A stretch of 64,000 bases of DNA from Pseudomonas japonica (GCF_013522925.1 NZ_JAAMQU010000008.1:62001-126000); one strand, 5' to 3'. Shown: positions 35,867 through 46,783, counted from the first letter of the stretch. Notes: generated by a model from the sequence alone, not told the origin. Program-made: numbers and translations.

Positions 35867-37210
35867 TCAGGCCTGCGGGCGAAGCGCCTGACGTACGGCA
35901 TCAATGGCGAGATCGCGGGTGGCTTGATCGGCAAACTCAGGGCTGTCCGCCACGCAAGCGTCGTCCAGCCATAGGCCGAAGCCGCTGCCTTCAGCACGCA
36001 GGTCGGGATTTCCTTCCTGCAATCGCTTGCTCGCCGCACCCGCCTGCTTGCCGTCGGCGAATGGCCGGGACAGCAGCAATTGCTCGCCGTCGGCGCTGAG
36101 CAGGCGGAAGCGGAAGGTGCCGTCCTGTTCGCGGAAGCTCACGAAACGGGCGGCCTTTTCGGTTTTCTTGCGTGCTTCGCCCGCCCCGACAACCTGCGCG
36201 CGGAAAGAGCGCAGGCCAACGGCTTCGCGCAGCTGTTCGAGGAACGGGGTGGCGGTTTTGCGGGCCTTGATCGCGCCAGCCTGGAGGATGTCTTCGAGGT
36301 CTGCGGGGCGCTCGATCAACTGATGATAGCGCTCGCGGGCTTCGCCCAGCTCACTGTCAAGCAAGGTGAACAGTCGCTGCTTGGCATCACCCCACCCCAG
36401 CCCGCCCAGCAGGTGGCCGCGAAATTCCTCGGTTTGCGCCGGGGTCGCGAACGCGCTGTACAGCGTGAACAGGTGGCTGCTGTCCGGGTCTTTCGGCTCA
36501 CCGGGGGCGCGGGAGTCGGTCACGATCCGGGCAATGGCGTCCTTGAGCTGCTTGGGGCTGCTGAACAACGGAATGGTGTTGTCGTAGCTTTTGGACATCT
36601 TGCGGCCGTCCAGGCCAGGCAGCGTAGCCACGCTTTCCTCGATGACTGCCTCGGGCAGTACGAACAATTCTTTGCCTTTGCCGAACAGGTGGTTGAAGCG
36701 CTGGCCGATGTCACGCGCCATTTCAACGTGTTGAATCTGATCGCGGCCGACCGGTACCTTGTGGGCATTGAACATGAGGATGTCCGCGGCCATCAGCACC
36801 GGATAGCTGTACAGACCCATGGTCACCCCGGCGTCCGGGTCTTCCCCTGCCTCCAGGTTCTTGTCCACTGAAGCCTTGTAGGCATGGGCGCGGTTGAGCA
36901 AACCCTTGGCGGCCACACACGTGAGCAGCCAGGTCAGCTCAGGGATCTCTGGTATATCGGACTGCCGGTAGAAGGTAGCGCGCTCCACATCCAGCCCACC
37001 GGCCAGCCAGGTGGCTGCGATTTCCAAGCGCGAGCGCTGGATGCGCAGCGGGTCATCGCATTTGATCAGGGCGTGGTAGTCGGCCAGGAAGTAGTACGAA
37101 TCCATACCGCTCTGACGGCTGGCCTCGATAGCCGGGCGAATGGCGCCGGCGTAGTTGCCCAGGTGGGGCGTGCCGGTGGTGGTGATACCAGTGAGAATAC
37201 GGGTGGTCAT
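35867..37210 (-). CDS. trpS: Tryptophan--tRNA ligase with C-terminal extension
   Basis: TrpRS charges tRNA-Trp. The class I catalytic part has the HIGH-like motif TPHLGNYAG near the N-terminus and KMSKSYDN. The 447-residue protein is about 110 residues longer than the E. coli enzyme; the extra C-terminal part contains a [18 protein letters not shown] segment reminiscent of the YegP/DUF1508 fold. As I recall, Pseudomonas TrpS is generally this long. The ATG at 37210 gives the standard N-terminus [13 protein letters not shown]. Confidence 0.93.
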   Translation of the reverse strand: MTTRILTGITTTGTPHLGNYAGAIRPAIEASRQSGMDSYYFLADYHALIKCDDPLRIQRSRLEIAATWLAGGLDVERATFYRQSDIPEIPELTWLLTCVAAKGLLNRAHAYKASVDKNLEAGEDPDAGVTMGLYSYPVLMAADILMFNAHKVPVGRDQIQHVEMARDIGQRFNHLFGKGKELFVLPEAVIEESVATLPGLDGRKMSKSYDNTIPLFSSPKQLKDAIARIVTDSRAPGEPKDPDSSHLFTLYSAFATPAQTEEFRGHLLGGLGWGDAKQRLFTLLDSELGEARERYHQLIERPADLEDILQAGAIKARKTATPFLEQLREAVGLRSFRAQVVGAGEARKKTEKAARFVSFREQDGTFRFRLLSADGEQLLLSRPFADGKQAGAASKRLQEGNPDLRAEGSGFGLWLDDACVADSPEFADQATRDLAIDAVRQALRPQA

Positions 37211-37234
37211 GGGTGATCGCTTATCAGGCTGCAT

Positions 37235-37894
37235 TCAAGGGGCAAGGCGCGGCGAAACCAGGTCTTTGAGGTCTGTGAGTTTGCCATGAAAGAAGTGGCC
37301 GCATTCTGCCACTTTCAACAGTTCGTGGGGCCGCTCCAGCGCATCGGACCACTGATAGACCAGCGACGGGTCGACCACTTCGTCGTTTTCCGGCTGAACC
37401 ACCGTGATAGGACAGCGCTCCGGGAGGGGTTCTTCTGCTCGCAAGCGCATCACCGCGGGGGCGCACATGAACAAATGCCGCAACTGCGCACCCTGGCGCT
37501 CAAGGCGGCCAGCGAGTGTGGCTGCCACGAAGCCGCCAAAGGAAAAGCCCAGCAGCGTGAGCGGCAGGCCCGGATGACGAATGCGTAGCCAATTGGCGGC
37601 CGCGTTGGCATCGTCCACCTCGCCCAGGCCCATGTCATGGGCGCCGGCGCTGCTGCCCGTGCCTCGGTAGTTGAATCGCAACGTGATGTAACCGGCGTCG
37701 CGCGCGGTACGTTGCAAGGTAGACATGACCTTGTTGAGCATGGTGCCACCCTGCTCCGGGTTCGGATGGCAGAGCAGCGCCAGCCCGCGTGGCTCGGGAA
37801 CTTCGAGGTAGAGTGCTTCGAGCTGGCCAACCGGGCCGTCGAGCATCAGGGGGTTTTCGCGGATCAGCAAGGGTATGAACTCCGTGACCCTCAC
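37235..37894 (-). CDS. Alpha/beta hydrolase family protein
   Basis: The 219-residue protein is a small alpha/beta hydrolase of the group found next to trpS in Pseudomonas. It has the oxyanion segment CHPNPEQGGTMLNKVV-like start, FNYRGTGSS, the nucleophile elbow GFSFGG with Ser, a late Asp (NDEVVDP) and a final His (ECGHFFHG), so a full catalytic triad. The substrate is unknown. The start is probably the GTG at 37894; an ATG at 37846 is possible and neither has a strong ribosome site. Confidence 0.82.
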   Translation of the reverse strand: MRVTEFIPLLIRENPLMLDGPVGQLEALYLEVPEPRGLALLCHPNPEQGGTMLNKVMSTLQRTARDAGYITLRFNYRGTGSSAGAHDMGLGEVDDANAAANWLRIRHPGLPLTLLGFSFGGFVAATLAGRLERQGAQLRHLFMCAPAVMRLRAEEPLPERCPITVVQPENDEVVDPSLVYQWSDALERPHELLKVAECGHFFHGKLTDLKDLVSPRLAP

Positions 37895-38044
37895 GAGGGT
37901 CGACTCGTCTAGCTATCGGTTTGTGCCTGTACAGGCCTTGAGGCAAGGCCCGGCGCAGCGCTGCGCTTTTCAAGGCCCGTTGCGGTATACAGCGCGGGTG
38001 CGAGCCGTTAACGTAATGCAAAGCCGTTTATAGAGGAAGGACTC

Positions 38045-38482
38045 GTGGAACACTCGCTCTTGGTTTGGTTGCTCCCCACCCTGGCTCTGGTTGTGGGTGT
38101 CATCGTGGGCTTCCTCATTGCTCGCCATGCCCCCAACGCCGTACCAGGCGGCACTCAGCGCCAGCTGGATGACCTGCAGAAGAAATTCGACAACTACCAG
38201 CACGAGGTGGTGACGCATTTCAACAGCACCGCCATTCTGGTCAAAAAGCTCACTCAGAGCTATCAGGAAGTTCAGGATCATCTGGCCGAGGGTGCGAACC
38301 ACCTTGCCCTGGATGAGCTTACTCGCCAGCGGCTGCTGGCCGCCCTGCATTCGGACGCCAACCAGCCGCCACGTGACCGGCTCACCCCGCCCCGTGACCA
38401 GGAAGTTCCGAAGGACTACGCGCCCAAAGGGCCCGGCACGCCGGGCATGCTCGACGAGCAGTACGGGTTGAAACGCAAGTAA
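38045..38482 (+). CDS. zapG: YhcB/ZapG-type inner-membrane protein (DUF1043)
   Basis: The 145-residue protein has one N-terminal membrane helix (about 6-26), a coiled-coil middle (about 38-100, QLDDLQKKFDNYQHEVVTHF), and a Pro-rich cytosolic tail. It matches DUF1043 (YhcB), which in E. coli interacts with divisome and elongasome proteins and has been named ZapG/LapD. A GTG start with AGGAAGG upstream is clear. A hairpin terminator follows two bases after the stop. Confidence 0.85.
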   Translation: MEHSLLVWLLPTLALVVGVIVGFLIARHAPNAVPGGTQRQLDDLQKKFDNYQHEVVTHFNSTAILVKKLTQSYQEVQDHLAEGANHLALDELTRQRLLAALHSDANQPPRDRLTPPRDQEVPKDYAPKGPGTPGMLDEQYGLKRK

Positions 38483-38483
38483 T

Positions 38484-38513
38484 GAAAAAGGGCCTCGGAT
38501 GAGGCCCTTTTTC
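38484..38513. terminator. Bidirectional terminator between zapG and cysNC
   Basis: A perfect stem GAAAAAGGGCCTC (38484-38496) and GAGGCCCTTTTTC (38501-38513) with a four-base loop has A-rich and T-rich outer arms, so it can end both convergent transcripts. Confidence 0.88.
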
Positions 38514-38537
38514 GTTGCGGCAATAGCTTTCCCGAAC

Positions 38538-40439
38538 TCAGATCGCTCCGCGCGCGCGCAGCAGCTCGATGACCTGCTTCACGCCCTCTTCCACCGACAC
38601 CGCCTGGGTATCGACCACAAGGTCGGCATCCAGCGGAATGTCGTAGGGGAAGGACTCGCCGGGAATGTTGTCCTGCCCGGCTGCGTAGAGGCCCTGCGGG
38701 TCACGCTCGGCACATACCTGGGGCGACGCCTGAACGTACACGGTGATCAGCCGATCACTGCCGATCAGGTCCCGTGCCTGGGCACGGCCTTCACCATCGG
38801 GCGCTACGAATGCCGCCAGGGTAAGCAAGCCAGCCTCGTTGAACTGACGAGCAACATGAGCCGCCCTGCGCCAGTTCTCGGTGCGCCCGGCGCGATCCTG
38901 CGGCAGGCCCTTGTTCAGGTCATGACGCAGGTTTTGCCCATCGAGTACGAACACGGCGCGGCCGGAGTCGAACAGCTTGCGCTCCACGGCATAGGCCAGG
39001 GTGCTCTTGCCAGCCCCGGAAAGCCCGGTAAACAGCACGGTGGCCGGCTTCTGGCCGAAGCGCAGGGCGCGCTCTTCCACGCTCACATGGGCCAACGCAC
39101 CATGGGCACCCGCCGTACCGTGAGGCACCACAGGCGGCGCGATGATCATGCCCGCGCCAACGGTACCGTTGGTGAGGCGATCCACTACGATAAAGGCACC
39201 GGTAGTGCGATTGCTGGCGTAACCGTCCAGGGCGATGGACGAATCCAGTGCCACTTTTACCTTTCCGATTTCGTTCAGCGCCAGGGCGCTCGCCGGGCCC
39301 TCTTCGAGCGTGTTTACGTCCACGCGGTGCGTGATGCTGGCAATGGAACCTGGCACATAGCTGGTAGCGCGCTTGATGTCGTATTTCTTGCCCGGGAGCA
39401 TCGGCTCTTCGGACATCCACACCAGCATGGCGTCGAACTGGTCGGTAACCGGGGGCACGTTGTCGGCATGCACCAGCAAGTCGCCACGGGAGATATCGAT
39501 TTCGTCTTCCATGGTCAGGGTAATGGCCTGGCCCGGCCCTGCCTGCTCCAGTTCGCCTTCGAAGGTGACGATGGATTTCACGCGGCTGCTCTTGCCGGAC
39601 GGCAGCACCACCACTTCGTCGCCCTTGTGCACCACACCGCTTGCCAGCGTGCCAGCGAACCCACGGAAATTAAGGTTCGGGCGGTTGACGTACTGCACGG
39701 GGAAGCGCAGGTCGGTGAGGTTGCGGTCAGCAGCCACTTCGACCGTTTCGAGAATTTCCATCAACGCGGGGCCGGTGTACCACGGCGAACGCTCGCTGCG
39801 GTTGACCACGTTGTCGCCCTTGAGGGCCGACATCGGCACAAAATGCAGGCTCGACGGCGCCAGCTTGATCGCCTCGGCAAACTGCAGGTAATCGGCCTTG
39901 ATGCTTTCGAACACGCCTTCATCGAACCCTTTGAGGTCCATCTTGTTGATGGCGACCACGATGTGCTTGATGCCCAGCAGGGAGGCGATATAGCTGTGGC
40001 GGCGGGTTTGGGTTTGCACGCCGTAACGCGCGTCCACAAGGATGATCGCCAGGTCGCAAGTAGAGGCGCCTGTGGCCATGTTCCGCGTGTACTGCTCATG
40101 GCCGGGGGTGTCGGCAATGATGAACTTGCGCTTGGCGGTAGAAAAGTAGCGGTAGGCCACGTCGATGGTGATGCCTTGCTCGCGCTCGGCCTGCAAGCCG
40201 TCTACGAGCAGCGCCAGGTCCACTTCATCGCCAGTGGTACCGACCTTCTTGGAGTCACGCGTGATGGCTTCGAGGTGATCCTCGTAGATCATCTTGGAAT
40301 CGTGCAGCAAGCGCCCGATCAGGGTGCTCTTGCCGTCGTCCACGTTCCCGCAGGTCAGAAAGCGCAGCAGTTCCTTGCGTTCGTGCTGGGCCAGATAAGC
40401 GAGGATGTCCTCGCTGATCAATTCGGATTGGTGCGACAT
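38538..40439 (-). CDS. cysNC: Bifunctional sulfate adenylyltransferase subunit 1/APS kinase
   Basis: This fusion activates sulfate: the N-terminal CysN GTPase works with CysD to make APS, and the C-terminal CysC domain phosphorylates APS to PAPS. The 633-residue protein has the GTPase P-loop GNVDDGKST at 31-39, DTPGHEQY and NKMDLKG motifs, an EF-Tu-like beta domain, and the APS-kinase P-loop GLSGAGKST at 472-480. It is 14 bp after cysD. The fused form is standard in Pseudomonas. Confidence 0.96.
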   Translation of the reverse strand: MSHQSELISEDILAYLAQHERKELLRFLTCGNVDDGKSTLIGRLLHDSKMIYEDHLEAITRDSKKVGTTGDEVDLALLVDGLQAEREQGITIDVAYRYFSTAKRKFIIADTPGHEQYTRNMATGASTCDLAIILVDARYGVQTQTRRHSYIASLLGIKHIVVAINKMDLKGFDEGVFESIKADYLQFAEAIKLAPSSLHFVPMSALKGDNVVNRSERSPWYTGPALMEILETVEVAADRNLTDLRFPVQYVNRPNLNFRGFAGTLASGVVHKGDEVVVLPSGKSSRVKSIVTFEGELEQAGPGQAITLTMEDEIDISRGDLLVHADNVPPVTDQFDAMLVWMSEEPMLPGKKYDIKRATSYVPGSIASITHRVDVNTLEEGPASALALNEIGKVKVALDSSIALDGYASNRTTGAFIVVDRLTNGTVGAGMIIAPPVVPHGTAGAHGALAHVSVEERALRFGQKPATVLFTGLSGAGKSTLAYAVERKLFDSGRAVFVLDGQNLRHDLNKGLPQDRAGRTENWRRAAHVARQFNEAGLLTLAAFVAPDGEGRAQARDLIGSDRLITVYVQASPQVCAERDPQGLYAAGQDNIPGESFPYDIPLDADLVVDTQAVSVEEGVKQVIELLRARGAI

Positions 40440-40453
40440 GTTTAGACCCTGAT

Positions 40454-41371
40454 TTAGAAGTAGCCCTGACGTTTCTTGTCTTCCATGGAGCCGGCGCCAT
40501 CGTGGTCGATCACGCGGCCCTGGCGCTCGGATGTGCGCGTCAGGAGCATTTCCTGGATGATATCGGTCAGGCTTTGCGCATCGGACTCCACCGCGCCGGT
40601 AAGCGGATAGCAGCCCAAGGTACGGAAGCGGACCTTTTTCTTGACGATCCTGGCCTTCTCTTCATCGGAAAGGTGCTCGAGGATACGATCGTCGTCGATC
40701 ATGATCAGCGTGCCGTTCTTTTCGATCACTTCACGTTCGGCCGCGAAGTACAGCGGCACGATCGGGATCTGTTCCAGGTAGATGTACTGCCAGATGTCCA
40801 GCTCGGTCCAGTTCGACAGCGGGAACACGCGAATGGACTCGCCCTTGTTCACCTTGCCGTTGTAGAGGTTCCACAGCTCGGGGCGCTGGTTCTTGGGGTC
40901 CCAGCGGTGCTTGCTGTCGCGGAAGGAATACACACGTTCCTTGGCCCGGGACTTTTCTTCGTCGCGGCGGGCGCCACCAAAGGCCGCGTCGAATCCGTAC
41001 TTGTCCAGCGCCTGCTTCAGGCCCTGGGTTTTCATGATATCGGTGTGTTTGGAGCTACCGTGGGTGAAGGGGTTGATACCCTGTGCCACCCCTTCCGGGT
41101 TCACGTGAACCAGCAGGTCCAGGCCCATTTCCTTGACCATGCGATCCCGGAACTTGTACATCTCCTGAAACTTCCACTGGGTATCCACGTGCATCACGGG
41201 GAACGGCAGCTTGCCCGGGAAAAAGGCCTTGCGCGCCAGGTGCAGCATGACGGCGGAGTCTTTACCGATGGAGTAAAGCATTACCGGGTTGTCGAACTCG
41301 GCTGCCACTTCACGGATGATGTGGATGCTTTCCGCCTCGAGCTGTTTCAAGTGCGTCAGTTTATCGACCAT
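40454..41371 (-). CDS. cysD: Sulfate adenylyltransferase subunit 2
   Basis: CysD is the catalytic ATP sulfurylase subunit, with the PP-loop motif [13 protein letters not shown] near residue 33 and an adjacent [12 protein letters not shown] motif. The 305-residue length is normal. It is the first gene of the cysD-cysNC operon, which is normally induced by CysB under sulfur limitation. Confidence 0.97.
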   Translation of the reverse strand: MVDKLTHLKQLEAESIHIIREVAAEFDNPVMLYSIGKDSAVMLHLARKAFFPGKLPFPVMHVDTQWKFQEMYKFRDRMVKEMGLDLLVHVNPEGVAQGINPFTHGSSKHTDIMKTQGLKQALDKYGFDAAFGGARRDEEKSRAKERVYSFRDSKHRWDPKNQRPELWNLYNGKVNKGESIRVFPLSNWTELDIWQYIYLEQIPIVPLYFAAEREVIEKNGTLIMIDDDRILEHLSDEEKARIVKKKVRFRTLGCYPLTGAVESDAQSLTDIIQEMLLTRTSERQGRVIDHDGAGSMEDKKRQGYF

Positions 41372-41478
41372 GGCTACTCACGGATTGCGTTGCAGATGGG
41401 ACGGCCAGCGGGCCGTGTTCGAGCCGGCCACTCTATCACAGGGCCCTGGCATATAAGGGGCCCTGCTTAGACCCAAAA

Positions 41479-41494
41479 GGTATGAGCATATACC
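41479..41494. promoter_or_regulatory. Inverted repeat upstream of cysD, possible CysB site
   Basis: GGTAT (41479-41483) and ATACC (41490-41494) form a five-base inverted repeat about 110 bases upstream of the cysD ATG. CysB is the expected activator of this operon, but its sites are degenerate and I only infer a link. Confidence 0.3.
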
Positions 41495-41508
41495 CCCTGG
41501 TTTTAGCC

Positions 41509-42267
41509 CTAAACCGGGTTCGGGCAGTCGATGAAAACGTGCTCGATGGCGAAACGCTGGGCCAGATACTCGCCCAGCGCCTGCACCCCGTACCGCTCAG
41601 TGGCATGATGCCCAGCCGCAATGAATGAAACATTGTTTTCGCAGGCGCTGTGAAAGGTTTGCTCGGAGGCCTCGCCGGTAAGGTACAGGTCTACCCCCGC
41701 TTCGATAGCGGTGTCGATATACCCTTGGCCTCCGCCAGTGCACCACCCTACCCGCCGCACGGTCTGGCCGCTGCATACCACCAACGGCTCACGGCCGAGC
41801 ACCTGCGCCACGCGGCGGGAGAACTCCAGCCCCGTTTGCGGCACGTCCAGCGAGCCAACCAGGCCGACCACCTTTGGATTGGAGGGGTCAAGCGGGCCTT
41901 CGACCGTCAGGCCCAGGCGCTGGGCAAGCTGCACGTTGTTGCCGACCTCGGGATGAACATCGAGGGGCAAGTGATAAGCCAACAGGCTCATGTCGTGCCT
42001 GAGCAATGTTTTGAGGCGCCGATGCTTCATGCCGGTGATGCAGGGGTTTTCACCCTTCCAGAAGTACCCGTGATGCACCAGCACCAGGTCAGCCCCTGCA
42101 CCCGCGGCGGCATCGAGCAATGCCTGGCTGGCCGTCACGCCGCTGACGATCTTGCGCACCTGTGGGCGCCCTTCTACCTGCAAGCCGTTGGGGCAATAGT
42201 CGGGGATTTTCGCGCTACCCAGGTAGCGGTCGGCCTCCTCCACAAGGGTGCTTAACGATACGGCCAT
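41509..42267 (-). CDS. Nif3-like dinuclear metal centre hexameric protein
   Basis: The 252-residue protein belongs to the Nif3/YbgI (DUF34) family, with metal-binding motifs VLVHHGYFW and SLLAYHLPLDVHP near the centre and SFIAAGHHATERYG near the C-terminus. Biochemical function remains unclear; a GTP cyclohydrolase-like or metal-chaperone role has been proposed for relatives. The ATG at 42267 has GGAG at good distance. It diverges from algW. Confidence 0.88.
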   Translation of the reverse strand: MAVSLSTLVEEADRYLGSAKIPDYCPNGLQVEGRPQVRKIVSGVTASQALLDAAAGAGADLVLVHHGYFWKGENPCITGMKHRRLKTLLRHDMSLLAYHLPLDVHPEVGNNVQLAQRLGLTVEGPLDPSNPKVVGLVGSLDVPQTGLEFSRRVAQVLGREPLVVCSGQTVRRVGWCTGGGQGYIDTAIEAGVDLYLTGEASEQTFHSACENNVSFIAAGHHATERYGVQALGEYLAQRFAIEHVFIDCPNPV

Positions 42268-42309
42268 AAAAGTCTCCATAAAGGCAGTTTGCGGGCGGCG
42301 TGGCGCTCG

Positions 42310-42327
42310 TATAATGGCCGCCATTAT
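42310..42327. promoter_or_regulatory. algW -10 box inside a palindrome
   Basis: TATAAT at 42310-42315 is a perfect -10 box for algW, with a weak -35 (TTTGCG near 42288). Positions 42311-42327 form an inverted repeat, ATAATGGC - C - GCCATTAT, exact but for the central base. It overlaps the -10 box and the expected start point, as a repressor operator would. The regulator is unknown. Confidence 0.55.
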
Positions 42328-42378
42328 GAGCCGCCCCTCGGCCGGGTGGAAACGCTGTTACCTTTTTAGGAACCCCTG

Positions 42379-43542
42379 ATGTCGATTGCCTTGCGTTATT
42401 TCAGCTGGCCGTTACTGACCGGCATTCTTGTCGCACTGCTGATTATCCTGCGCTTTCCCGAATGGGTGGGGTTACCTAGCCAGGACGTCAACCTGCAGCA
42501 GGCGCCGCAGTCCGCGACCGTGATGCAGGGCCCCGTTTCCTACGCAGACGCCGTGACCCTGGCCGCCCCGGCGGTGGTCAACCTCTACACCACCAAGGTA
42601 GTGAACAAATCGTCCCAGGCCATGTTCGAGGATCCGCAATTTCGCCGCTTCTTCGGCGACAACCTCCCTCGCCAACGCCGCTGGGAATCGAGCCTCGGTT
42701 CGGCGGTGATCATGAGCCCGGAGGGCTACCTGCTCACCAACAACCATGTCACGTCCGGCGCGGACCAGATCGTGGTAGCCCTCAAGGACGGCCGGGAAAC
42801 CCTCGCGCGCGTGATTGGCAGCGACCCGGAAACAGACCTGGCGGTGCTGAAGATCGACCTCAAGAACCTTCCGGCCATCACCATCGGCAGCTCGGACAGC
42901 CTGCGCATCGGCGACGTGGCATTGGCCATCGGCAACCCCTTCGGCGTCGGGCAAACGGTAACCATGGGCATCATCAGCGCCACCGGCCGCAATCAGCTGG
43001 GGCTCAACACCTACGAGGACTTCATCCAGACCGATGCGGCGATTAACCCGGGTAACTCCGGCGGCGCGCTGGTGGATGCCAATGGCAACCTTACCGGCAT
43101 CAACACCGCGATCTTCTCCAAATCCGGCGGCAGCCAGGGCATTGGCTTCGCCATTCCCACCAAGCTCGCGCTGGAGGTGATGAAATCCATCATCGAGCAC
43201 GGGCAGGTGATTCGTGGTTGGCTGGGGATCGAAGTGCAGCCGCTGACCGAAGACCTGGCTGAATCCTTCGGCTTGAAAGATCGGCCCGGCATTGTCGTGG
43301 CAGGTATCTTCCGCGACGGCCCGGCCCAGAAGGCAGGCCTGCAGCTGGGTGACGTGATCCTGAGCATCGATAACGAGCCTGCGGCGGATGGGCGCAAATC
43401 CATGAACCAGGTCGCCCGCACCAAACCGGGCGACCGGATCGGCATCGACGTCATGCGCAATGGCAAAACCCTGAAGCTTACGGCCGAGGTAGGCTTGCGC
43501 CCACCGCCCGCCCCTGCGGCGGCTCCCAAGGAAGGCAATTAA
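42379..43542 (+). CDS. algW: Periplasmic serine protease AlgW (DegS-like)
   Basis: AlgW is the inner-membrane-anchored protease that starts degradation of the anti-sigma factor MucA when its PDZ domain binds misfolded outer-membrane protein tails, releasing AlgU (sigma-22). The 387-residue protein has one N-terminal membrane anchor (about 10-26), the trypsin-like triad His123, Asp153 and Ser227 (NPGNSGG), and a single PDZ domain (about 275-370). The single PDZ separates it from MucD/DegP. It diverges from the Nif3-like gene and converges on hisC. Confidence 0.94.
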   Translation: MSIALRYFSWPLLTGILVALLIILRFPEWVGLPSQDVNLQQAPQSATVMQGPVSYADAVTLAAPAVVNLYTTKVVNKSSQAMFEDPQFRRFFGDNLPRQRRWESSLGSAVIMSPEGYLLTNNHVTSGADQIVVALKDGRETLARVIGSDPETDLAVLKIDLKNLPAITIGSSDSLRIGDVALAIGNPFGVGQTVTMGIISATGRNQLGLNTYEDFIQTDAAINPGNSGGALVDANGNLTGINTAIFSKSGGSQGIGFAIPTKLALEVMKSIIEHGQVIRGWLGIEVQPLTEDLAESFGLKDRPGIVVAGIFRDGPAQKAGLQLGDVILSIDNEPAADGRKSMNQVARTKPGDRIGIDVMRNGKTLKLTAEVGLRPPPAPAAAPKEGN

Positions 43543-43548
43543 GCCAGC

Positions 43549-43576
43549 CCGGCCCCTTGCGCAAGCCAGGGGCCGG
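43549..43576. terminator. Stem-loop between convergent algW and hisC
   Basis: CCGGCCCCT (43549-43557) pairs with AGGGGCCGG (43568-43576) around a ten-base loop. There is no T-run on either side, so termination is plausible from position rather than proven by form. Confidence 0.45.
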
Positions 43577-43601
43577 CCACCCAGCGAAGCCTGCGAAAGG
43601 G

Positions 43602-44651
43602 TTAGTCGTGCAATGCGTCCAGCAGTGCCTGGTTCTGCTCAGGGGTGCCGATGGTAATGCGCAAGAACTGAGCGATACGTGGCTGCTTGAAATGCCGCAC
43701 GATCACGCTGCGCTCGCGCAATTGGGCAGCAATCTCTGCGGCGTCTCGCTGCGGATGACGGGCAAAGATAAAGTTCGCGCCGGACGGTAGCACTTCGAAA
43801 CCGCGCTGCTGCAGCTCGGCGGCAAGCGCCTCCCGGCTCGCGATCACTTGATTGCGAGTGTGCTCGAACCAGGCGCGGTCTTCAAATGCCGCGGCGGCGC
43901 CTGCCAACGCGATCCGGTCGATCGGGTAGGAGTTGAAGCTGTTCTTCACCCGCTCCAACGCTTCGATCAAATCCGGATGGCCCACCGCCAAACCAACCCG
44001 CAAGCCCGCGAGAGAGCGGGATTTGGACAGGGTTTGGGTCACCAGCAGGTTCGGGTAGCGGTCGACCAGGGAAATGGCTGTTTCGCCGCCAAAGTCGATG
44101 TACGCCTCGTCCACTACCACCACCGAATCCGGGCTGGCCTGGAGGATTGCCTCGATCGCATCCAGCGCCAGCAGGCAGCCAGTAGGCGCGTTGGGGTTGG
44201 GGAAAATGATGCCACCGTTGGGCCTGGCGTAATCGGCCGCAGTGATCTGGAACGCTTCGTTCAGAGGCACCTGCTCGAAGTCGATGCCATACAGGCCGCA
44301 GTACACCGGGTAGAAGCTGTAGCTGATGTCCGGGAACAGCAACGGCCGCTCCTGCTGGAAAAGCCCATGGAAGATGTGCGCCAGCACTTCGTCCGAGCCG
44401 TTGCCCACGAACACCTGCCCCGGCTGCACGCCATAGAACGCGGCTACGGCCTGCTTCAAGCGGTCTCCGTTCGGGTCCGGATACAGCCGCAAGGTATCGC
44501 CGATCTCCGCCCGCATGGCTTCCAGCGCGTGAGGCGAAGGGCCATAAGGGTTCTCGTTGGTGTTCAGCTTCACCAGGTTGGTCAGTTTCGGCTGCTCGCC
44601 CGGCACGTAAGGCACCAGTTGCTTGACGAAGGGGCTCCAGAATTTGCTCAT
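43602..44651 (-). CDS. hisC: Histidinol-phosphate aminotransferase
   Basis: HisC transaminates imidazole-acetol phosphate to histidinol phosphate. The 349-residue class II PLP enzyme has [19 protein letters not shown], the Asp-Glu-Ala-Tyr motif, and the PLP lysine in [14 protein letters not shown]. It is the third his gene of the hisG-hisD-hisC run, two bases after hisD. Confidence 0.96.
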   Translation of the reverse strand: MSKFWSPFVKQLVPYVPGEQPKLTNLVKLNTNENPYGPSPHALEAMRAEIGDTLRLYPDPNGDRLKQAVAAFYGVQPGQVFVGNGSDEVLAHIFHGLFQQERPLLFPDISYSFYPVYCGLYGIDFEQVPLNEAFQITAADYARPNGGIIFPNPNAPTGCLLALDAIEAILQASPDSVVVVDEAYIDFGGETAISLVDRYPNLLVTQTLSKSRSLAGLRVGLAVGHPDLIEALERVKNSFNSYPIDRIALAGAAAAFEDRAWFEHTRNQVIASREALAAELQQRGFEVLPSGANFIFARHPQRDAAEIAAQLRERSVIVRHFKQPRIAQFLRITIGTPEQNQALLDALHD

Positions 44652-44653
44652 GG

Positions 44654-45967
44654 TCAGGCTTCCTTGATCCGGTATTCCGCGCTACGGGCGTGCGCGCTCA
44701 ACGATTCGCCGCGTGCCAGTACCGAGGCGGTACGGCCGAGCTCGGACGCGCCCTGTTCCGAACAGAAAATGATGGAAGAGCGCTTCTGGAAGTCGTACAC
44801 GCCCAGCGGCGAGGAGAAGCGCGCTGTGCCGGAAGTGGGCAATACGTGGTTGGGGCCCGCGCAATAGTCGCCCAGCGCTTCGCTGGTGTGGCGGCCCATG
44901 AAGATGGCGCCCGCGTGTCGAATCTGCGGCAACCACTGGCGCGGTTCCTCAACCGAAAGCTCCAGATGCTCAGGTGCGATACGGTTGGCCACCTCGATGG
45001 CCTGGGCCATGTCTGCCACTTTGATCAGGGCACCACGGTTGGTCAGCGATGTGCGGATGATTTCGGCCCGCTCCATGGTAGGCAGCAGCTTGTCGATGCT
45101 CGCGGCAACCTGATCCAGGAAGCCCTGGTCGGGGCTCACCAGGATAGCCTGGGCGTCTTCGTCGTGTTCGGCCTGGGAGAACAGGTCCATGGCGATCCAG
45201 TCCGGATCGGTGCCGCCATCGCACACCACGAGAATTTCCGACGGGCCGGCGATCATGTCGATGCCCACCTGCCCGAACACATGGCGCTTGGCGGTCGCCA
45301 CATAGATGTTGCCCGGGCCGACGATCTTGTCCACGCGAGGCACGCTTTCGGTGCCATACGCCAAGGCAGCAACCGCCTGGGCGCCGCCGATGGTGAACAC
45401 CCGGTCCACGCCAGCGATGCAGGCCGCCGCCAATACCAGCTCGTTCACCTCGCCACGTGGCGTGGGCACGACCATTACCACTTCAGGCACGCCGGCCACT
45501 TTGGCTGGAATGGCGTTCATCAGTACTGAAGAGGGGTAGCTCGCCTTGCCGCCGGGCACGTACAAGCCAGCACGGTCGAGCGGAGTAACCTGTTGGCCCA
45601 GCACGGTGCCGTCGGCCTCGGTGTAGCTCCAGGAATCCTGCTTCTGCTTCTCGTGGTAGCTACGTACCCGGGCGGCGGCCGTTTCGAGCGCTTCGCGCTG
45701 CGCAGCGGTGATGCGCTCCAACGCTTGCTCCAGGCGTGCCCGAGGGAGGATCAGCTCCGACATGGCGGCCGCTTGCAGCCCATCGAAGCGCTGGGTGAAT
45801 TCAACTACGGCAGCATCGCCGCGTTCACGCACGGCCTTGATGATGTCGAGCACGCGCCCGTTCACCGACTCGTCAGACACGCTTTCCCAGCTCAGCAAAT
45901 GATCCAGATGCCGCGCAAAGTCCGGAGTTGTGGCGTCAAGTCGGCGGATGGCGGTCGGTGTGGTCAT
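44654..45967 (-). CDS. hisD: Histidinol dehydrogenase
   Basis: HisD oxidises histidinol to histidine in two NAD-dependent steps with a zinc ion. The 437-residue protein has [28 protein letters not shown], a [11 protein letters not shown] motif and EDAQAILV(S), all typical. The ATG at 45967 gives the common [10 protein letters not shown] start. It follows hisG after about 120 bases with no recognised signal. Confidence 0.96.
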   Translation of the reverse strand: MTTPTAIRRLDATTPDFARHLDHLLSWESVSDESVNGRVLDIIKAVRERGDAAVVEFTQRFDGLQAAAMSELILPRARLEQALERITAAQREALETAAARVRSYHEKQKQDSWSYTEADGTVLGQQVTPLDRAGLYVPGGKASYPSSVLMNAIPAKVAGVPEVVMVVPTPRGEVNELVLAAACIAGVDRVFTIGGAQAVAALAYGTESVPRVDKIVGPGNIYVATAKRHVFGQVGIDMIAGPSEILVVCDGGTDPDWIAMDLFSQAEHDEDAQAILVSPDQGFLDQVAASIDKLLPTMERAEIIRTSLTNRGALIKVADMAQAIEVANRIAPEHLELSVEEPRQWLPQIRHAGAIFMGRHTSEALGDYCAGPNHVLPTSGTARFSSPLGVYDFQKRSSIIFCSEQGASELGRTASVLARGESLSAHARSAEYRIKEA

Positions 45968-46090
45968 GAGTGGCCTCAAACAGTGGGCAATGAAACGGGA
46001 CGATTAATCTAGCAGGGCCACCGCGCCGCCATTAAGCATTTTGGCTATGGTGCGGATAGCGAAGCGCGCCAGAGCGGCGCGCTGAAGGTG

Positions 46091-46726
46091 TCAGCTGCGG
46101 TGTCGTGCTTCCACAGCCTGGCGCAGGCTGTCGATCAACGCCTGGATACGCCCGTGCTGCATTTTCATCGATGCCTTGTTCACCACCAGGCGGGAACTGA
46201 TGGTGGCAATCAGGTCCTGGGGTTCCAGGCCGTTGGCGCGCAGGGTGTTGCCGGTATCGACCACGTCGATGATCTTGTCGGCCAGCCCCACCAGCGGCGC
46301 CAGCTCCATGGAGCCGTACAGCTTGATGATGTCGACCTGACGGCCCTGTTCGGCGTAGTAACGCTTGGCCACGTTGACGAACTTGGTGGCCACCCGCAAC
46401 CGGCCTTTGGGAGCAGGCGCACCGATGGCACCGGCGGTCATCAGCTTGCAGCAGGCGATTTTCAGGTCCAGCGGCTCGTACAGCCCCTGGCCACCGTATT
46501 CCATGAGCACATCCTTGCCGGCCACGCCGAGGTCGGCGGCGCCATGTTCCACATAGGTTGGCACGTCGGTGGCACGCACAATCAGCAGGCGAACGTCGTC
46601 CTGGGTTGTGGGGATGATGAGTTTGCGGCTTTTGTCCGGATCCTCGGTCGGGACGATACCGGCCGCGGCAAGCAACGGCAGGGTATCGTCGAGAATGCGG
46701 CCCTTGGACAGCGCGATGGTCAGCAT
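46091..46726 (-). CDS. hisG: ATP phosphoribosyltransferase, short form
   Basis: HisG condenses ATP and PRPP in the first step of histidine synthesis. The 211-residue protein starts [19 protein letters not shown] and has the PRPP loop [14 protein letters not shown]. It is the short form lacking the regulatory domain, so it needs the HisZ partner, which is not in this window. It lies 57 bp after murA. Confidence 0.96.
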   Translation of the reverse strand: MLTIALSKGRILDDTLPLLAAAGIVPTEDPDKSRKLIIPTTQDDVRLLIVRATDVPTYVEHGAADLGVAGKDVLMEYGGQGLYEPLDLKIACCKLMTAGAIGAPAPKGRLRVATKFVNVAKRYYAEQGRQVDIIKLYGSMELAPLVGLADKIIDVVDTGNTLRANGLEPQDLIATISSRLVVNKASMKMQHGRIQALIDSLRQAVEARHRS

Positions 46727-46783
46727 GGGAGAAGCGAATCCCTATTCACAATGGGCCGGATGAACCCGGCCCGGAGTCTAGCC

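Noticed and set aside
37925..37975. Palindrome GCGCAGCGCTGCGC and nearby GCCTTG repeats as a regulatory site or small RNA
   Set aside because: The words are GC-rich and short, with no promoter or T-run that would make a transcript or terminator.
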